Assembly: GCF_021432085.1 (NCBI RefSeq)
Contig: NZ_CP090366.1
Coordinates: 4,154,001 to 4,218,000 of the forward strand
Length of the DNA: 64,000 nt
Direction of reading: 5' to 3'
Source of the DNA: Stutzerimonas kunmingensis
Lineage (GTDB): Bacteria > Pseudomonadota > Gammaproteobacteria > Pseudomonadales > Pseudomonadaceae
Position numbers and translations under genes: made by a program. Below are positions 40,640 to 49,387 of the stretch, piece after piece; position 1 is the stretch's first letter; each line of letters opens with the position of its first letter. The notes below the pieces were generated by a model. It was not told where the DNA came from. It was given only the letters and a program-made list of their open reading frames with translations, and searched no databases.

Positions 40640-41259
40640 TGAAACTGCACTTGTGGCGCTTGCTCGGCATTCTCGGCGGTAGCCTCGAAGTTCTCGCGAA
40701 TCGGCATGTCGCTGTACATCAGGGTGTGCCAGATGCGACCGGGGAAGGTTCGAATCTCGGTGTTGTAGCGCTCGACCGCGGCGATGAAGTCGCGACGTGC
40801 CACCGCGATGCGGTTCTCGGTGCCTTCGAGCTGCGATTGCAGGGCAAGGAAGTTCTGATTGGATTTCAGATCCGGATAGCGCTCGGATACCGCCATCAGC
40901 CGGCTCAGAGCGCCGGTCAGCTGGTTCTGCGCCTGCTGGAACTGCTGCAGCTTCTGCGGATCATCGAGTGTGCTCGCATCGACCTGAATCGACGTGGCCT
41001 TGGCCCGCGCCTCGACCACGGCGGTAAGGGTTTCCTGCTCCTGACGGGCGAAGCCCTTGACCGTCTCGACCAGGTTGGGAATCAGGTCGGCACGGCGCTG
41101 GTACTGGTTCTCCACCTGCGACCAGGCGGCCTTCACCTGCTCGTCATAGGTTGGGATGTTATTGACCCCGCAGCCGGCCAGAAGCCAGGACAGGAGGACG
41201 ACAACCGTCAGTTGCCAGGTGTAGCGAAAACGCTGCGTATGCATGATGCGCTTGTCCAT
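40636..41259 (-). CDS. LemA family lipoprotein
   Basis: The 207-residue LemA protein has an N-terminal 'LLSWLLAGC' lipobox and the signature 'AWSQVENQYQRRADLIPNLVETVKGFA'. 'YPDLKSNQNFLALQSQLEGTENRIAVARRDF' and 'FPGRIW' follow. ATG 41259 is used; ATG 41244 is possible. It heads the lemA-tpm-tpm operon, with a 4-nt overlap into the next gene. Confidence 0.9.
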   Translation of the reverse strand: MDKRIMHTQRFRYTWQLTVVVLLSWLLAGCGVNNIPTYDEQVKAAWSQVENQYQRRADLIPNLVETVKGFARQEQETLTAVVEARAKATSIQVDASTLDDPQKLQQFQQAQNQLTGALSRLMAVSERYPDLKSNQNFLALQSQLEGTENRIAVARRDFIAAVERYNTEIRTFPGRIWHTLMYSDMPIRENFEATAENAEQAPQVQFQ

Positions 41260-41349
41260 TCTGTTAACCAGTACTCAGATAAGAATAGCCAAACGCCATA
41301 AGAGTTCAGGCGCGAACAAAAAGCTCACAGCTCGAGCATGAATAACGGT

Positions 41350-42270
41350 CTAAATGAGATGCCAGGGGGCGCGCGCCAACAGCGCCTTGCAACGTGTCTG
41401 CAGATGTCCATGCAGCAGCCGCACCGGCTTGCTCAACTGCGCGCGATGGGCGCAGAGCAGGCTGAGTGGCGCCGCCTCGCCAAGGCAGTCCGGCAGCAGC
41501 ACCTGTAGACGGCCCGCGGCCACGTCGTCGGCGATATCCAGCCAGGACTTGTAGGCCAGCCCGCTGCCGGCCAGCGCCCAACGTCGCACCACGTCGGCAT
41601 CGTCGCTGACCCGATCACCGCTGACCTGCACGGTGCGCCCCCGGCGGCCCTCCTGAAAACACCAGCGGTCGTGCACGCGTCCGGCGAGCATGAAGCGCAG
41701 GCAGTTGTGCCCGGCCAGTTCGTCCAGCCGCTGCGGCGCGCCGTGGCGCTGCAGGTAGGCCGGCGCAGCGCACAGCACCCGGCGATTGCCAGCCGCCACC
41801 GGCAGCGCCACCAGGCTCGAATCCTGCGGCTCGCCGTAACGCAGGACCAGGTCCACCGGCTGACGGAACAGATCGGTCAGCCCGTCGCCCAGCAGCAGGC
41901 GCACCTGCAACTGCGGATGACTCGCCTGGAATTCGTCGAGCCACGGCAGCAGCACGTTGCGCCCGAAGTCCGATGGCGCCGACAGCTGCAGCACGCCGCT
42001 GATCGCCTCGCGCCCGCCAGCGAGCGTCTGGGCGCCCTCGTGCAGGCTGGCCAGTGCCGCCCGGGCATGCAGCAGATACGCCTCACCCTCGGCAGTCAGG
42101 CGCAAGCTGCGGGTGGAGCGCACGAACAGTCGCGCCCCCAGGCTCGCCTCCAGGCGCTTCAAGGCCGCGCTGGCCACCGCCGGCGACACGTCGAGCGTGC
42201 GCGCGGCCGCGGAAAGGCTGCCGCTGTCGGCGGTACGGACGAACAACTGCAGGTCATCGATACGGAGCAT
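41350..42270 (-). CDS. LysR-family transcriptional regulator
   Basis: The 306-residue regulator starts with the LysR HTH ('LQLFVRTADSGSLSAAARTLDVSPAVASAALKRLEASLGARLFVRSTRS'-type region, residues 5-53). It has an effector domain typical of CrgA/DhcR-like members ('SGVLQLSAPSDFGRNVLLPWLDEF'). It is divergent from the zinc-type alcohol dehydrogenase-like gene across 100 nt and probably controls it. Confidence 0.88.
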   Translation of the reverse strand: MLRIDDLQLFVRTADSGSLSAAARTLDVSPAVASAALKRLEASLGARLFVRSTRSLRLTAEGEAYLLHARAALASLHEGAQTLAGGREAISGVLQLSAPSDFGRNVLLPWLDEFQASHPQLQVRLLLGDGLTDLFRQPVDLVLRYGEPQDSSLVALPVAAGNRRVLCAAPAYLQRHGAPQRLDELAGHNCLRFMLAGRVHDRWCFQEGRRGRTVQVSGDRVSDDADVVRRWALAGSGLAYKSWLDIADDVAAGRLQVLLPDCLGEAAPLSLLCAHRAQLSKPVRLLHGHLQTRCKALLARAPWHLI

Positions 42271-42370
42271 TTTCAATATCCGATTGAAAGAGCCTCGCTT
42301 ATCGCCCCGTTTTTCTTCCGAGTCAAATAGCTGAGCATGCCCTCCCACCGAACCCATACGGAGCAACAGC

Positions 42371-43384
42371 ATGAAAGCGGTCGCCTACTTTGAATCCCTT
42401 GCCATCGACGATCCCCGCGCCCTGCAGGACGTGGAACTGCCCGAGCCGGCACCCGGCCCGCGCGATCTGCTGGTGGAGGTGCGCGCCATTTCGGTCAACC
42501 CGGTGGATACCAAGGTACGCCGCAACACCCAGGCAGAAGCCGGGCAGCCGAAGGTGCTGGGCTGGGACGTGGCCGGCGTGGTGGTCGGGGCGGGCAGCGA
42601 GGTCAGCCTGTTCAAGGTCGGCGACGAGGTGTTCTACGCCGGCTCCATCGCCCGCGCGGGCGGCAACAGTGAACGCCATCTGGTGGACGAGCGCATCGTC
42701 GGACGCAAGCCGCAGAGCCTGAGCTTCGCCGAGGCCGCCGCGCTGCCGCTGACCGCCATCACCGCCTGGGAGCTGCTGTTCGAACGCCTGCAACTGGTGG
42801 AGGGCCATGGCGCCGGGCAGCAGCTGCTGATCGTCGGAGCCGCCGGCGGCGTCGGTTCGATCATGCTGCAGCTGGCCCGTCAGCTCACCGAGGCCAGCGT
42901 GATCGCCACCGCCTCGCGTCCGGAAACCCAGGCCTGGGCGCGTGAACTCGGCGCGCACCATGTCATCGACCATAGTCAGCCGTTGCACGCCGAGCTGCAG
43001 CGCGCCGGTTTCGCCAGCGTCAGCCATGTCGCCAGCCTGACCCAGACCGATCAGCACTTCGATCAGCTGGTCGAGGCGCTGACGCCGCAGGGCCGCCTGG
43101 CACTGATCGACGATCCGGCCCAACCGCTGGACGTGATGAAGCTCAAGCGCAAGAGCCTGTCGCTGCACTGGGAACTGATGTTCACCCGCTCACTGTTCGA
43201 GACGCCGGACATGATCGAGCAGCACCACCTGCTGCAGCGCGTCAGCCAGCTGGTCGCTCAGGGCGTACTGCGCACCACCCTCGGCGAGCACTTCGGCACC
43301 ATCAACGCGGCCAATCTGCGCCGTGCCCATGCCCTGCTGGAAAGCGGCAAGGCCAAGGGCAAGATCGTGCTGGAAGGTTTCTGA
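42371..43384 (+). CDS. Zinc-type alcohol dehydrogenase-like / quinone oxidoreductase
   Basis: The 337-residue MDR-superfamily NAD(P)H oxidoreductase has an N-terminal GroES-like fold ('RAISVNPVDTKVRRNT', 'VLGWDVAGVVVGAGSEV'). The Rossmann domain has 'LLIVGAAGGVGSIMLQLARQL'. The catalytic-zinc Cys of true alcohol dehydrogenases is absent, which fits the QOR-type group. It probably reduces quinones or alpha,beta-unsaturated carbonyls. It is divergent from a LysR regulator. Confidence 0.87.
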   Translation: MKAVAYFESLAIDDPRALQDVELPEPAPGPRDLLVEVRAISVNPVDTKVRRNTQAEAGQPKVLGWDVAGVVVGAGSEVSLFKVGDEVFYAGSIARAGGNSERHLVDERIVGRKPQSLSFAEAAALPLTAITAWELLFERLQLVEGHGAGQQLLIVGAAGGVGSIMLQLARQLTEASVIATASRPETQAWARELGAHHVIDHSQPLHAELQRAGFASVSHVASLTQTDQHFDQLVEALTPQGRLALIDDPAQPLDVMKLKRKSLSLHWELMFTRSLFETPDMIEQHHLLQRVSQLVAQGVLRTTLGEHFGTINAANLRRAHALLESGKAKGKIVLEGF

Positions 43385-43385
43385 G

Positions 43386-44609
43386 CTAGATGACGCCGGC
43401 CGCGCGCAGGCCAGCAATCTGCTCGTCATTCATGCCCAGCAGGCGCTGCAACAGCGCCTCGCTGTGTTCGCCGAGCAGTGGCGGCGGCATGCGGTAATCC
43501 ACGGGTGAAGCGGACAGCCGCAGCGGGCTGGCCACCTGCGGCACGTGGCCGGCCAGCGGATGCGGCATCTCGACTTTCAGCCCGCGATGCTGCACCTGTG
43601 GGTCGCCGAACACCTGCGCCAGGTCGTTGATCGGCCCGCAGGGCACGCCAGCCTGCTCCAGTGCACTGACCCATTCGGCCGTAGTGCGGAACACCGTGAC
43701 CTGGCGAATCAGTGGAATCAGTTCGGCGCGATGGGCGACCCGCGCGCGATTGCTGGCGAAGCGCGGATCGTCCGCCCACTCCGATCTTCCGGCCACCTCG
43801 CAGAACTTGCGGAACTGACCGTCGTTGCCGACGGTGAAGATGATGTCGCCATCGGCAGTGGGGAAATCCTGATAGGGCACGATGTTCGGATGGGCATTGC
43901 CCATGCGTTTGGGCGCCACGCCGGTGGTGAGATAGTTGAGTGCCTGGTTACCGAGGCAGGCGACCTGCACGTCAAGCAGCGCCGTATCGATATGCTGGCC
44001 TTCGCCGCTGCGTTCGCGATGTGCCAGCGCAGCGAGCACGCCAACGGTGGCGTACAGGCCGGTGAGGATATCGGTCAGCGCCACGCCGACCTTCACCGGC
44101 CCGGCGCCCTCCTCCGCATCGCTGCGGCCGGTCAGGCTCATCAGCCCGCCTAGGCCCTGGATCATGAAGTCGTAGCCAGCACGTGTGGCGTAAGGCCCGT
44201 CCTGGCCAAAACCGGTGATCGAGCAATAGACCAGCCGCGGATTGATCGCCTTCAGGCTTTCATAATCCAGCCCGTAGGCGGCGAGCCCGCCGACCTTGAA
44301 GTTCTCCAGCAGCACATCGCACTGCGTCACCAGCTCGCGGATGATGCGCTGGCCCTCTGGCCGGGTGAAGTCGACGGTCAGCGACTGCTTGTTGCGGTTG
44401 GCGGTCAGGTAATAGGCCGCCTCCGAGGTGTTCTCGCCGTGCTGATCCTGGAGATAGGGCGGGCCCCAGTGGCGGGTATCGTCGCCGGTGCCGGGGCGCT
44501 CGACCTTGATCACCTCAGCGCCAAGATCACCGAGGATCTGCCCGCACCAGGGCCCGGCGAGCACGCGCGACAGGTCGAGAACGCGGATATGGGACAGGGC
44601 GCCGGGCAT
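43386..44609 (-). CDS. gcdG: CaiB/BaiF family CoA-transferase, probable glutarate CoA-transferase
   Basis: The 407-residue class III CoA-transferase has 'RVLDLSRVLAGPWCGQILGDLGAEVIKVERP' at the start and 'YYLTANRNKQSLTVDF'. The catalytic-Asp region is 'YDFMIQGLGGLMSLTG'. Adjacent to gcdH and gcdR, it matches GcdG, which activates glutarate to glutaryl-CoA (succinyl-CoA:glutarate CoA-transferase). ATG 44609 begins the family motif. A 130-nt gap with inverted repeats separates it from gcdH. Confidence 0.87.
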   Translation of the reverse strand: MPGALSHIRVLDLSRVLAGPWCGQILGDLGAEVIKVERPGTGDDTRHWGPPYLQDQHGENTSEAAYYLTANRNKQSLTVDFTRPEGQRIIRELVTQCDVLLENFKVGGLAAYGLDYESLKAINPRLVYCSITGFGQDGPYATRAGYDFMIQGLGGLMSLTGRSDAEEGAGPVKVGVALTDILTGLYATVGVLAALAHRERSGEGQHIDTALLDVQVACLGNQALNYLTTGVAPKRMGNAHPNIVPYQDFPTADGDIIFTVGNDGQFRKFCEVAGRSEWADDPRFASNRARVAHRAELIPLIRQVTVFRTTAEWVSALEQAGVPCGPINDLAQVFGDPQVQHRGLKVEMPHPLAGHVPQVASPLRLSASPVDYRMPPPLLGEHSEALLQRLLGMNDEQIAGLRAAGVI

Positions 44610-44641
44610 GGAAAACCTCACAGGCTATTGGAAGGTGAAAG

Positions 44642-44733
44642 CACCCTCGCCCGGTAGGAGAGGGCCGGGGTGAAGGAACCATGAGCAGTGCCAAGCGCCC
44701 TCACCCCCAGCCCCTCTCCCAGAGGGAGAGGGG
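44642..44733. repeat. Inverted pair of short interspersed-type repeats
   Basis: The arms are at 44642-44675 (accctcgcccggtaggagag...) and 44698-44733 (...cccctctcccagagggagagg). They are imperfect reverse complements of each other, and the second arm contains its own hairpin (cctctccc aga gggagagg). The element fills the gcdH-gcdG gap and resembles the repeated 'ccctcaccccagcccctctcccagaggg' elements scattered in pseudomonad and xanthomonad genomes. Confidence 0.65.
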
Positions 44734-44739
44734 AGCAGT

Positions 44740-45921
44740 TCAGAAGAACGCCTGAATGCCGGTCTGCGCGCGGCCGAGGATCAGCGCGTGCACATCGTGG
44801 GTGCCCTCGTAGGTGTTCACCACCTCCAGGTTGACCAGGTGCCGGGCCACGCCGAACTCGTCGCTGATGCCATTGCCGCCCATCATGTCGCGCGCCATGC
44901 GCGCCACGTCCAGTGCCTTGCCGCAGCTGTTGCGCTTCATGATCGAGGTGATTTCCACCGCGGCGGTGCCCTCGTCCTTCATCCGGCCGAGGCGCAGGCA
45001 ACCTTGCAGGGCCAGGCTGATCTCGGTCTGCATGTCGGCCAGTTTCTTCTGGATCAGCTGGTTGGCCGCCAGCGGCCGGCCGAACTGCTGGCGGTCGAGC
45101 ACGTACTGGCGCGCGGTGTGCCAGCAGAACTCGGCGGCGCCCAGCGCGCCCCAGCTGATGCCGTAGCGGGCACTGTTCAGGCAGGTGAACGGGCCCTTCA
45201 GCCCGCGCACGTCGGGGAAGGCGTTCTCTTCCGGGCAGAACACGTTGTCCATGACGATCTCGCCGGTGATCGAGGCGCGCAGGCCGACTTTTCCGTGAAT
45301 CGTCGGGGCGGACAGCCCTTCCCAGCCCTTTTCCAGCACGAAGCCGCGAATCTCGCCGGCGTCATCCTTGGCCCAGACCACGAAGACATCGGCGATCGGG
45401 CTGTTGGTGATCCACATCTTGCTGCCGGACAGGCGATAGCCGCCGTCGACCTTTTTCGCCCGGGTGACCATCGAGCCAGGGTCGGAGCCGTGGTTCGGCT
45501 CGGTGAGGCCGAAGCAGCCGATGTATTCGCCGCTGGCCAGCTTGGGCAGGTACTTCTGCCTGGTCGCCTCGTTGCCGAACTCGAAGATCGGCACCATCAC
45601 CAGCGAGGACTGCACGCTCATCATCGAGCGGTAGCCCGAATCGATGCGCTCGACCTCGCGGGCTATCAGGCCGTAGCACACGTAGTTCAGCCCGCTGCCG
45701 CCGTAGGCTTCGGGAATGGTCGCGCCGAGCAGGCCGGTCTCGCCCATCTCGCGAAAGATCGCCGGATCGGTGCGCTCATGGCGGAAGGCTTCCAGCACCC
45801 GCGGCGCCAGCTTGTCGGCGGCGAACTGCGCGGCGCTGGCCTGCACCATGCGCTCTTCCTCGGTCAGCTGCTGGTCGAGCAGCAGCGGGTCGATCCAGTT
45901 GAAGCTTGCTTTGCCGGCCAT
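44740..45921 (-). CDS. gcdH: Glutaryl-CoA dehydrogenase
   Basis: The 393-residue FAD acyl-CoA dehydrogenase oxidises and decarboxylates glutaryl-CoA to crotonyl-CoA, the end of lysine/glutarate catabolism. Signatures are '[17 protein letters not shown]', '[23 protein letters not shown]', '[21 protein letters not shown]' and '[16 protein letters not shown]'. The catalytic Glu372 is in '[10 protein letters not shown]'. The Arg in '[10 protein letters not shown]' is typical of GCDH. It is divergent from the LysR regulator gcdR. Confidence 0.93.
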   Translation of the reverse strand: MAGKASFNWIDPLLLDQQLTEEERMVQASAAQFAADKLAPRVLEAFRHERTDPAIFREMGETGLLGATIPEAYGGSGLNYVCYGLIAREVERIDSGYRSMMSVQSSLVMVPIFEFGNEATRQKYLPKLASGEYIGCFGLTEPNHGSDPGSMVTRAKKVDGGYRLSGSKMWITNSPIADVFVVWAKDDAGEIRGFVLEKGWEGLSAPTIHGKVGLRASITGEIVMDNVFCPEENAFPDVRGLKGPFTCLNSARYGISWGALGAAEFCWHTARQYVLDRQQFGRPLAANQLIQKKLADMQTEISLALQGCLRLGRMKDEGTAAVEITSIMKRNSCGKALDVARMARDMMGGNGISDEFGVARHLVNLEVVNTYEGTHDVHALILGRAQTGIQAFF

Positions 45922-46095
45922 TCGGGAGGCTCCTCTTGTTGTCTTCGGCACCGCGGGCGCGGGGCGGGATGAGCTGATCCTAGGCGCCGCAACGGTGCGT
46001 CGCAAACGAGGATTTCGCACCAAACTGTGCGTTTCACTCACTCCGAGATAAGCTCATTGGCCATCGTCAGGCTTATCCCGTGAGGTCTTTGCATA
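45922..46095. promoter_or_regulatory. Divergent gcdH/gcdR promoter region
   Basis: This 174-nt gap lies between the starts of gcdH and its LysR regulator and is the expected site of the GcdR-bound promoter. A specific operator could not be fixed by eye. Confidence 0.55.
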
Positions 46096-47037
46096 ATGCG
46101 CCGCAAGATTCCCAGCACCGCCGCGCTGATCGCCTTCGAGGCCGCCGCCCGTCACGAGAGCTTCACCCGCGCAGCCGACGAGCTGGCGCTGACCCAGAGC
46201 GCCATCTGCCGACAGATCGGCGGGCTGGAGGAATTCCTCGGCCTGGCGCTGTTCCGCCGTTCGCGACGCGGCGTGAAGCTGACCGCCGCCGGCCAGTCCT
46301 ACGCCCGCCGCATCGCGGCGCAGCTGGACGCGGTGGAGCGCGACACGCTGTCGGTGATGGGCCAGCAAGGCGCGATGAGCCTAGAGCTGGCCGTGGTGCC
46401 GACTTTCGGCACCCAATGGCTGGTGCCGCGCCTCAGGCATTTTCAGGCGCTGCATCCGGAGATCACGGTGAACCTGACCAACCGCACCCGGCCCTTTCTG
46501 TTCGCCGATACCGAGTTCGATGCTGCCATCTACTTCGGCGATGCCGACTGGTCCGGTACCGAGGCGCACTACCTGATGCCCGAAGACCTACAGCCAGTCT
46601 GCAGCCCCGCCCTGCTGCGCGACGGTCAGCCGTTTACGACCCAGGCCCTGGCCGAACTGCCACTGCTGCAGCAGACCACACGGCCTTATGCCTGGCGGCA
46701 GTGGTTCGATTCGCTGGGGCTGAAAGTCGCCCGCGACATGACCGGCCCGCGGCTGGAGCTGTTCTCCATGCTGGCGCAGGCGGCCGAGCATGGCATGGGG
46801 GTGGCGCTGATCCCGCCGTTCCTGATCCAGCGAGAACTGGCCGAGGGGCGGCTGGTGCTGGCGCATCCGCACGCCTATCGCAGCGAGACGCGGGCGTACT
46901 ACCTGATGATTCCCGAGCGCAAGGTGGAGTCGGCTGGGCTGGTCGCGTTCCGGGACTGGTTGAAGGAGCAGGCGAGGGTTTGGAGGGGGCAGGCTCCTAA
47001 CGAACTCATTGCCGCCCCAAGAGAATCAGGCAGCTAA
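46096..47037 (+). CDS. gcdR: LysR-family activator of glutarate catabolism
   Basis: The 313-residue regulator has the GcvA/GcdR-type N-terminus ('IPSTAALIAFEAAARHESFTRAADELALTQSAICRQIGGLEEFLG'-type HTH). Its effector domain has 'LAVVPTFGTQWLVPRLRHFQALHPEI' and 'EHGMGVALIPPFLI'. It is placed divergently from gcdH exactly as GcdR (PA0448) is in P. aeruginosa, where glutarate or glutaryl-CoA induces the operon. The ORF ends 18 nt before the converging Fic gene. Confidence 0.87.
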   Translation: MRRKIPSTAALIAFEAAARHESFTRAADELALTQSAICRQIGGLEEFLGLALFRRSRRGVKLTAAGQSYARRIAAQLDAVERDTLSVMGQQGAMSLELAVVPTFGTQWLVPRLRHFQALHPEITVNLTNRTRPFLFADTEFDAAIYFGDADWSGTEAHYLMPEDLQPVCSPALLRDGQPFTTQALAELPLLQQTTRPYAWRQWFDSLGLKVARDMTGPRLELFSMLAQAAEHGMGVALIPPFLIQRELAEGRLVLAHPHAYRSETRAYYLMIPERKVESAGLVAFRDWLKEQARVWRGQAPNELIAAPRESGS

Positions 47038-47054
47038 CCTTAATAGGCAGCCAC

Positions 47055-48221
47055 TTATGGCCGTGCCGCCACGACAGGCTCAGGAATAAAGCCTTCGGCC
47101 GTCAACGTACGAATGACGCCCCGAAGCAGGTAGTTGTTCGTGAAGCCCAGGGTGTACTGACGGGAGTTGGGCTGAATCGGGACCAGCATTCGTCTGTCAA
47201 CCAACTTCTTGATTTGATAGGTCCGTTGCGGCCCGTTCAGGTCAGGCATCGCATCCGCTAGGTCTCCAGACTTCGCCACTCCGCTGTCAGTGTCCAGAAG
47301 TCGACGAAGAATTGAGTGCTCCTGGCCGGTGATGTGTTCTCTCTCACGAGAGAAGGCGAGTGCCGGCTGCAGGATTCTGGCTTTAAGGTAGCCATAGTCA
47401 CACAGCCGATCGAGCTTGCTCAGCTCTGTGAGGATGCCCTGGAGTACATAGATGCACCACCGTTCCAGACCTAGCTGTGTACCGCGATCAGCCTCGCCCA
47501 GCATCTCGTAGTAACGCTCACGATCATTGCAGAATACTGCAGTGGGGTTCAGCAGTCGACCGCCGGCGGAGACATCGAATCCGTACTTGATGAGCATCAG
47601 GTACGTCAACAAACGAACCACCCGACCATTGCCATTGGCAAACGGGTGAATCCATCCGAATCGGTGGTGCGCGAGCGCCACTTTCATAAGGTGATACTTC
47701 TGCGGATCGTGAGCATTTATGAACGCCACCAACTCATCCATGTACCCAGCAACTTGCACGGCGTCCGGCGGAAGGTGCTTCGATTGCGCAATGCGAACCT
47801 GGGTCGTCCTGAACTGACCGGGATTCCGGTCTCCCTCTCTGTCGAGCCCCCCTACGGTAATGGCGTGCAATTCTCGAATGAGATGGAGGCTGACGTCGTC
47901 TCCTTCCTTGAAATGTTGCTCGATGAAGCTCATAGCTCTCTCGATGTTGGAGATTTCGCGCAGTTGATCGGTAGCCGTGTCATCTCCCTCCATCTTGCTC
48001 TCAACGTAATCAGCAAGAGTTGTGTGGTTGCCTTCAATGCGGGCAGACCCAAGGCTTTCCAAGATGTGGAAAACATTCTTGAGTTGGAAGAAAAGGCTTG
48101 CTGGAGTCGTACCCGCCAGCCTATAGCGGCGTAGGTGCTCCAACTCATTCAGGACATCGACAAGTGGTGAGTCGAAGGCTGGATTGAGGAGGACCAAGTC
48201 GTGATGAGTGAAATCCGGCAT
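47055..48221 (-). CDS. Fic-domain protein (AMPylator type, class II)
   Basis: The 388-residue Fic protein has the active-site motif [12 protein letters not shown] (H192-R203) and, N-terminal to it, an inhibitory helix SARIEGN (S59-E63-N65). Those features place it in class II (N-terminal self-inhibition). A C-terminal winged-helix region ('[45 protein letters not shown]'-type) follows, as in many Fic/DUF4172-like proteins. Catalytic His and the anion-binding Asn/Gly/Arg are intact, so transfer of AMP to a protein target is plausible. The ATG at 48221 has GGAG 9 nt upstream. The gene is visibly less GC-rich than its neighbours, which suggests acquisition by transfer. Confidence 0.9.
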   Translation of the reverse strand: MPDFTHHDLVLLNPAFDSPLVDVLNELEHLRRYRLAGTTPASLFFQLKNVFHILESLGSARIEGNHTTLADYVESKMEGDDTATDQLREISNIERAMSFIEQHFKEGDDVSLHLIRELHAITVGGLDREGDRNPGQFRTTQVRIAQSKHLPPDAVQVAGYMDELVAFINAHDPQKYHLMKVALAHHRFGWIHPFANGNGRVVRLLTYLMLIKYGFDVSAGGRLLNPTAVFCNDRERYYEMLGEADRGTQLGLERWCIYVLQGILTELSKLDRLCDYGYLKARILQPALAFSREREHITGQEHSILRRLLDTDSGVAKSGDLADAMPDLNGPQRTYQIKKLVDRRMLVPIQPNSRQYTLGFTNNYLLRGVIRTLTAEGFIPEPVVAARP

Positions 48222-48451
48222 GTTGAAAATCTCCAACCCGCTCAACAATTAAGTCGACACAATGCCACGCAAACCCTCAAAAATACTAGCCAAGGCCGAG
48301 ATTCGACCCACACCACAAGTCAACTCCTGCATTCAGCGAACTTAAATTTGAGTTACGGCCAAGTCAAAGCTGATCCGCTCAGGCATGGACGCCCTACGCG
48401 GTTTTCCACCCTACGGTTCTTGGCCGGACATGAGAAGGTGACGCGACAGAG

Positions 48452-48826
48452 TCACTTCTTCTTACGAGGCTTCAGGTACTTCATCAACCCCTGAAACCAC
48501 ATCACCAGCGCCGGATTCCCCTGGATCTGGATGTCCTTGTTCTGAATCCCCTGCATGAACGCCAGCTGCTTGTTCTTCGCGGTCATGGTGGCGAAGCCGT
48601 AGGCGGCATCCTTGAAGCCAAGTGAGAACGCCGGCTCGCTCGCCGGGCCGCGCCTGCTGGTGACGCGCTGGTTCTTCACCACGAAATGCCGGGCGACCTT
48701 GCCGTCCAGGGTGTGTAGCTGGAAGCTCAGGTCCTTGTCGCCCAGCTGCTGCTGGAACTCGGGATTGGTGCGGCTGGCCTTGGCCATCAGGCGGCCAAGC
48801 ATCCAAAGCAGAAAGCGGAATTTCAT
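48452..48826 (-). CDS. Small SCP2-like conserved protein
   Basis: The 124-residue basic protein has 'FQLHTLDGKVARHFVVKNQRV', 'EPAFSLGFKDAAYGFATM' and 'DIQIQGNPALVMWFQGLMKYLKP'. This resembles an SCP2 sterol/lipid-carrier fold, but I am not certain of the family. A similar conserved hypothetical precedes the HU gene in P. aeruginosa. Its function is unknown. Confidence 0.72.
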   Translation of the reverse strand: MKFRFLLWMLGRLMAKASRTNPEFQQQLGDKDLSFQLHTLDGKVARHFVVKNQRVTSRRGPASEPAFSLGFKDAAYGFATMTAKNKQLAFMQGIQNKDIQIQGNPALVMWFQGLMKYLKPRKKK

Positions 48827-48931
48827 GTTGAGGTACCGACCGGTATGGGAAAAGGCCGCATTGTAGTGGCTTGGTCGGCGGGAGGAAGGACGGGTACGAA
48901 TGGGTCCGGGACGGACCGAGCAGTCAGGTTG

Positions 48932-48955
48932 ACCCGGAGCCCGTTGGCTCCGGGT
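48932..48955 (-). terminator. Hairpin after the HU gene
   Basis: A perfect 10-bp stem (acccggagcc / ggctccgggt) with loop cgtt lies 10 nt after the HU stop. There is no clear T-run, so rho-independent termination is probable but not certain. Confidence 0.6.
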
Positions 48956-48965
48956 TGGCGCAGCG

Positions 48966-49238
48966 TCAGTTGACCGCGTCTTTGAGCATCTTGCCCGGTT
49001 TGAAGGCGACGGTATTGCTGGCCTTGATGGTTACCGGTTGCCCGGTTTGCGGGTTTTTCCCGGTGCGGGCACCACGGTGGCGCTGAACGAAGGTGCCGAA
49101 ACCAACCAGGGTCACGCTGTCCTTGCGGTTCAGCGCGTTGGTGATTTCATCCAGCACGGCGTTGAGTACGCGATTGGCCTGGTCCTTGGACAGATCGGCC
49201 TTCTCGGCAATGGCTGCGGCGAGTTCCGGTTTACGCAT
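48966..49238 (-). CDS. HU-family DNA-binding protein
   Basis: The 90-residue nucleoid protein has 'MRKPELAAAIAEKADLSKDQANRVLNAVLDEI' and the DNA-binding arm region 'FGTFVQRHRGARTGKNPQTGQPVTIKASNTVAFKPGK'. HU bends DNA non-specifically. The longer in-frame start at 49283 is rejected because the family begins at MRKPEL or equivalent. The single-gene unit has its own terminator. Confidence 0.93.
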   Translation of the reverse strand: MRKPELAAAIAEKADLSKDQANRVLNAVLDEITNALNRKDSVTLVGFGTFVQRHRGARTGKNPQTGQPVTIKASNTVAFKPGKMLKDAVN

Positions 49239-49387
49239 TGGGAGCCTCTGAGACGTTTTTGTTGTTGTGTCCGTACTGTTCACAAGAACAGCGCTAAAGG
49301 CGCTGCAACAGCTCTAGGCTGGGGCAGACCCATGGAGAATGGCACGGCGCTAGCACCTGCGCCAGTCCCTGTAGGCGGCTCGCCAGC

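Noticed and set aside
43386..44609. Formyl- or oxalyl-CoA transferase (frc) identity for the CaiB-family gene
   Set aside because: Adjacency to gcdH and gcdR favours glutarate CoA-transferase; no oxalate genes are near.
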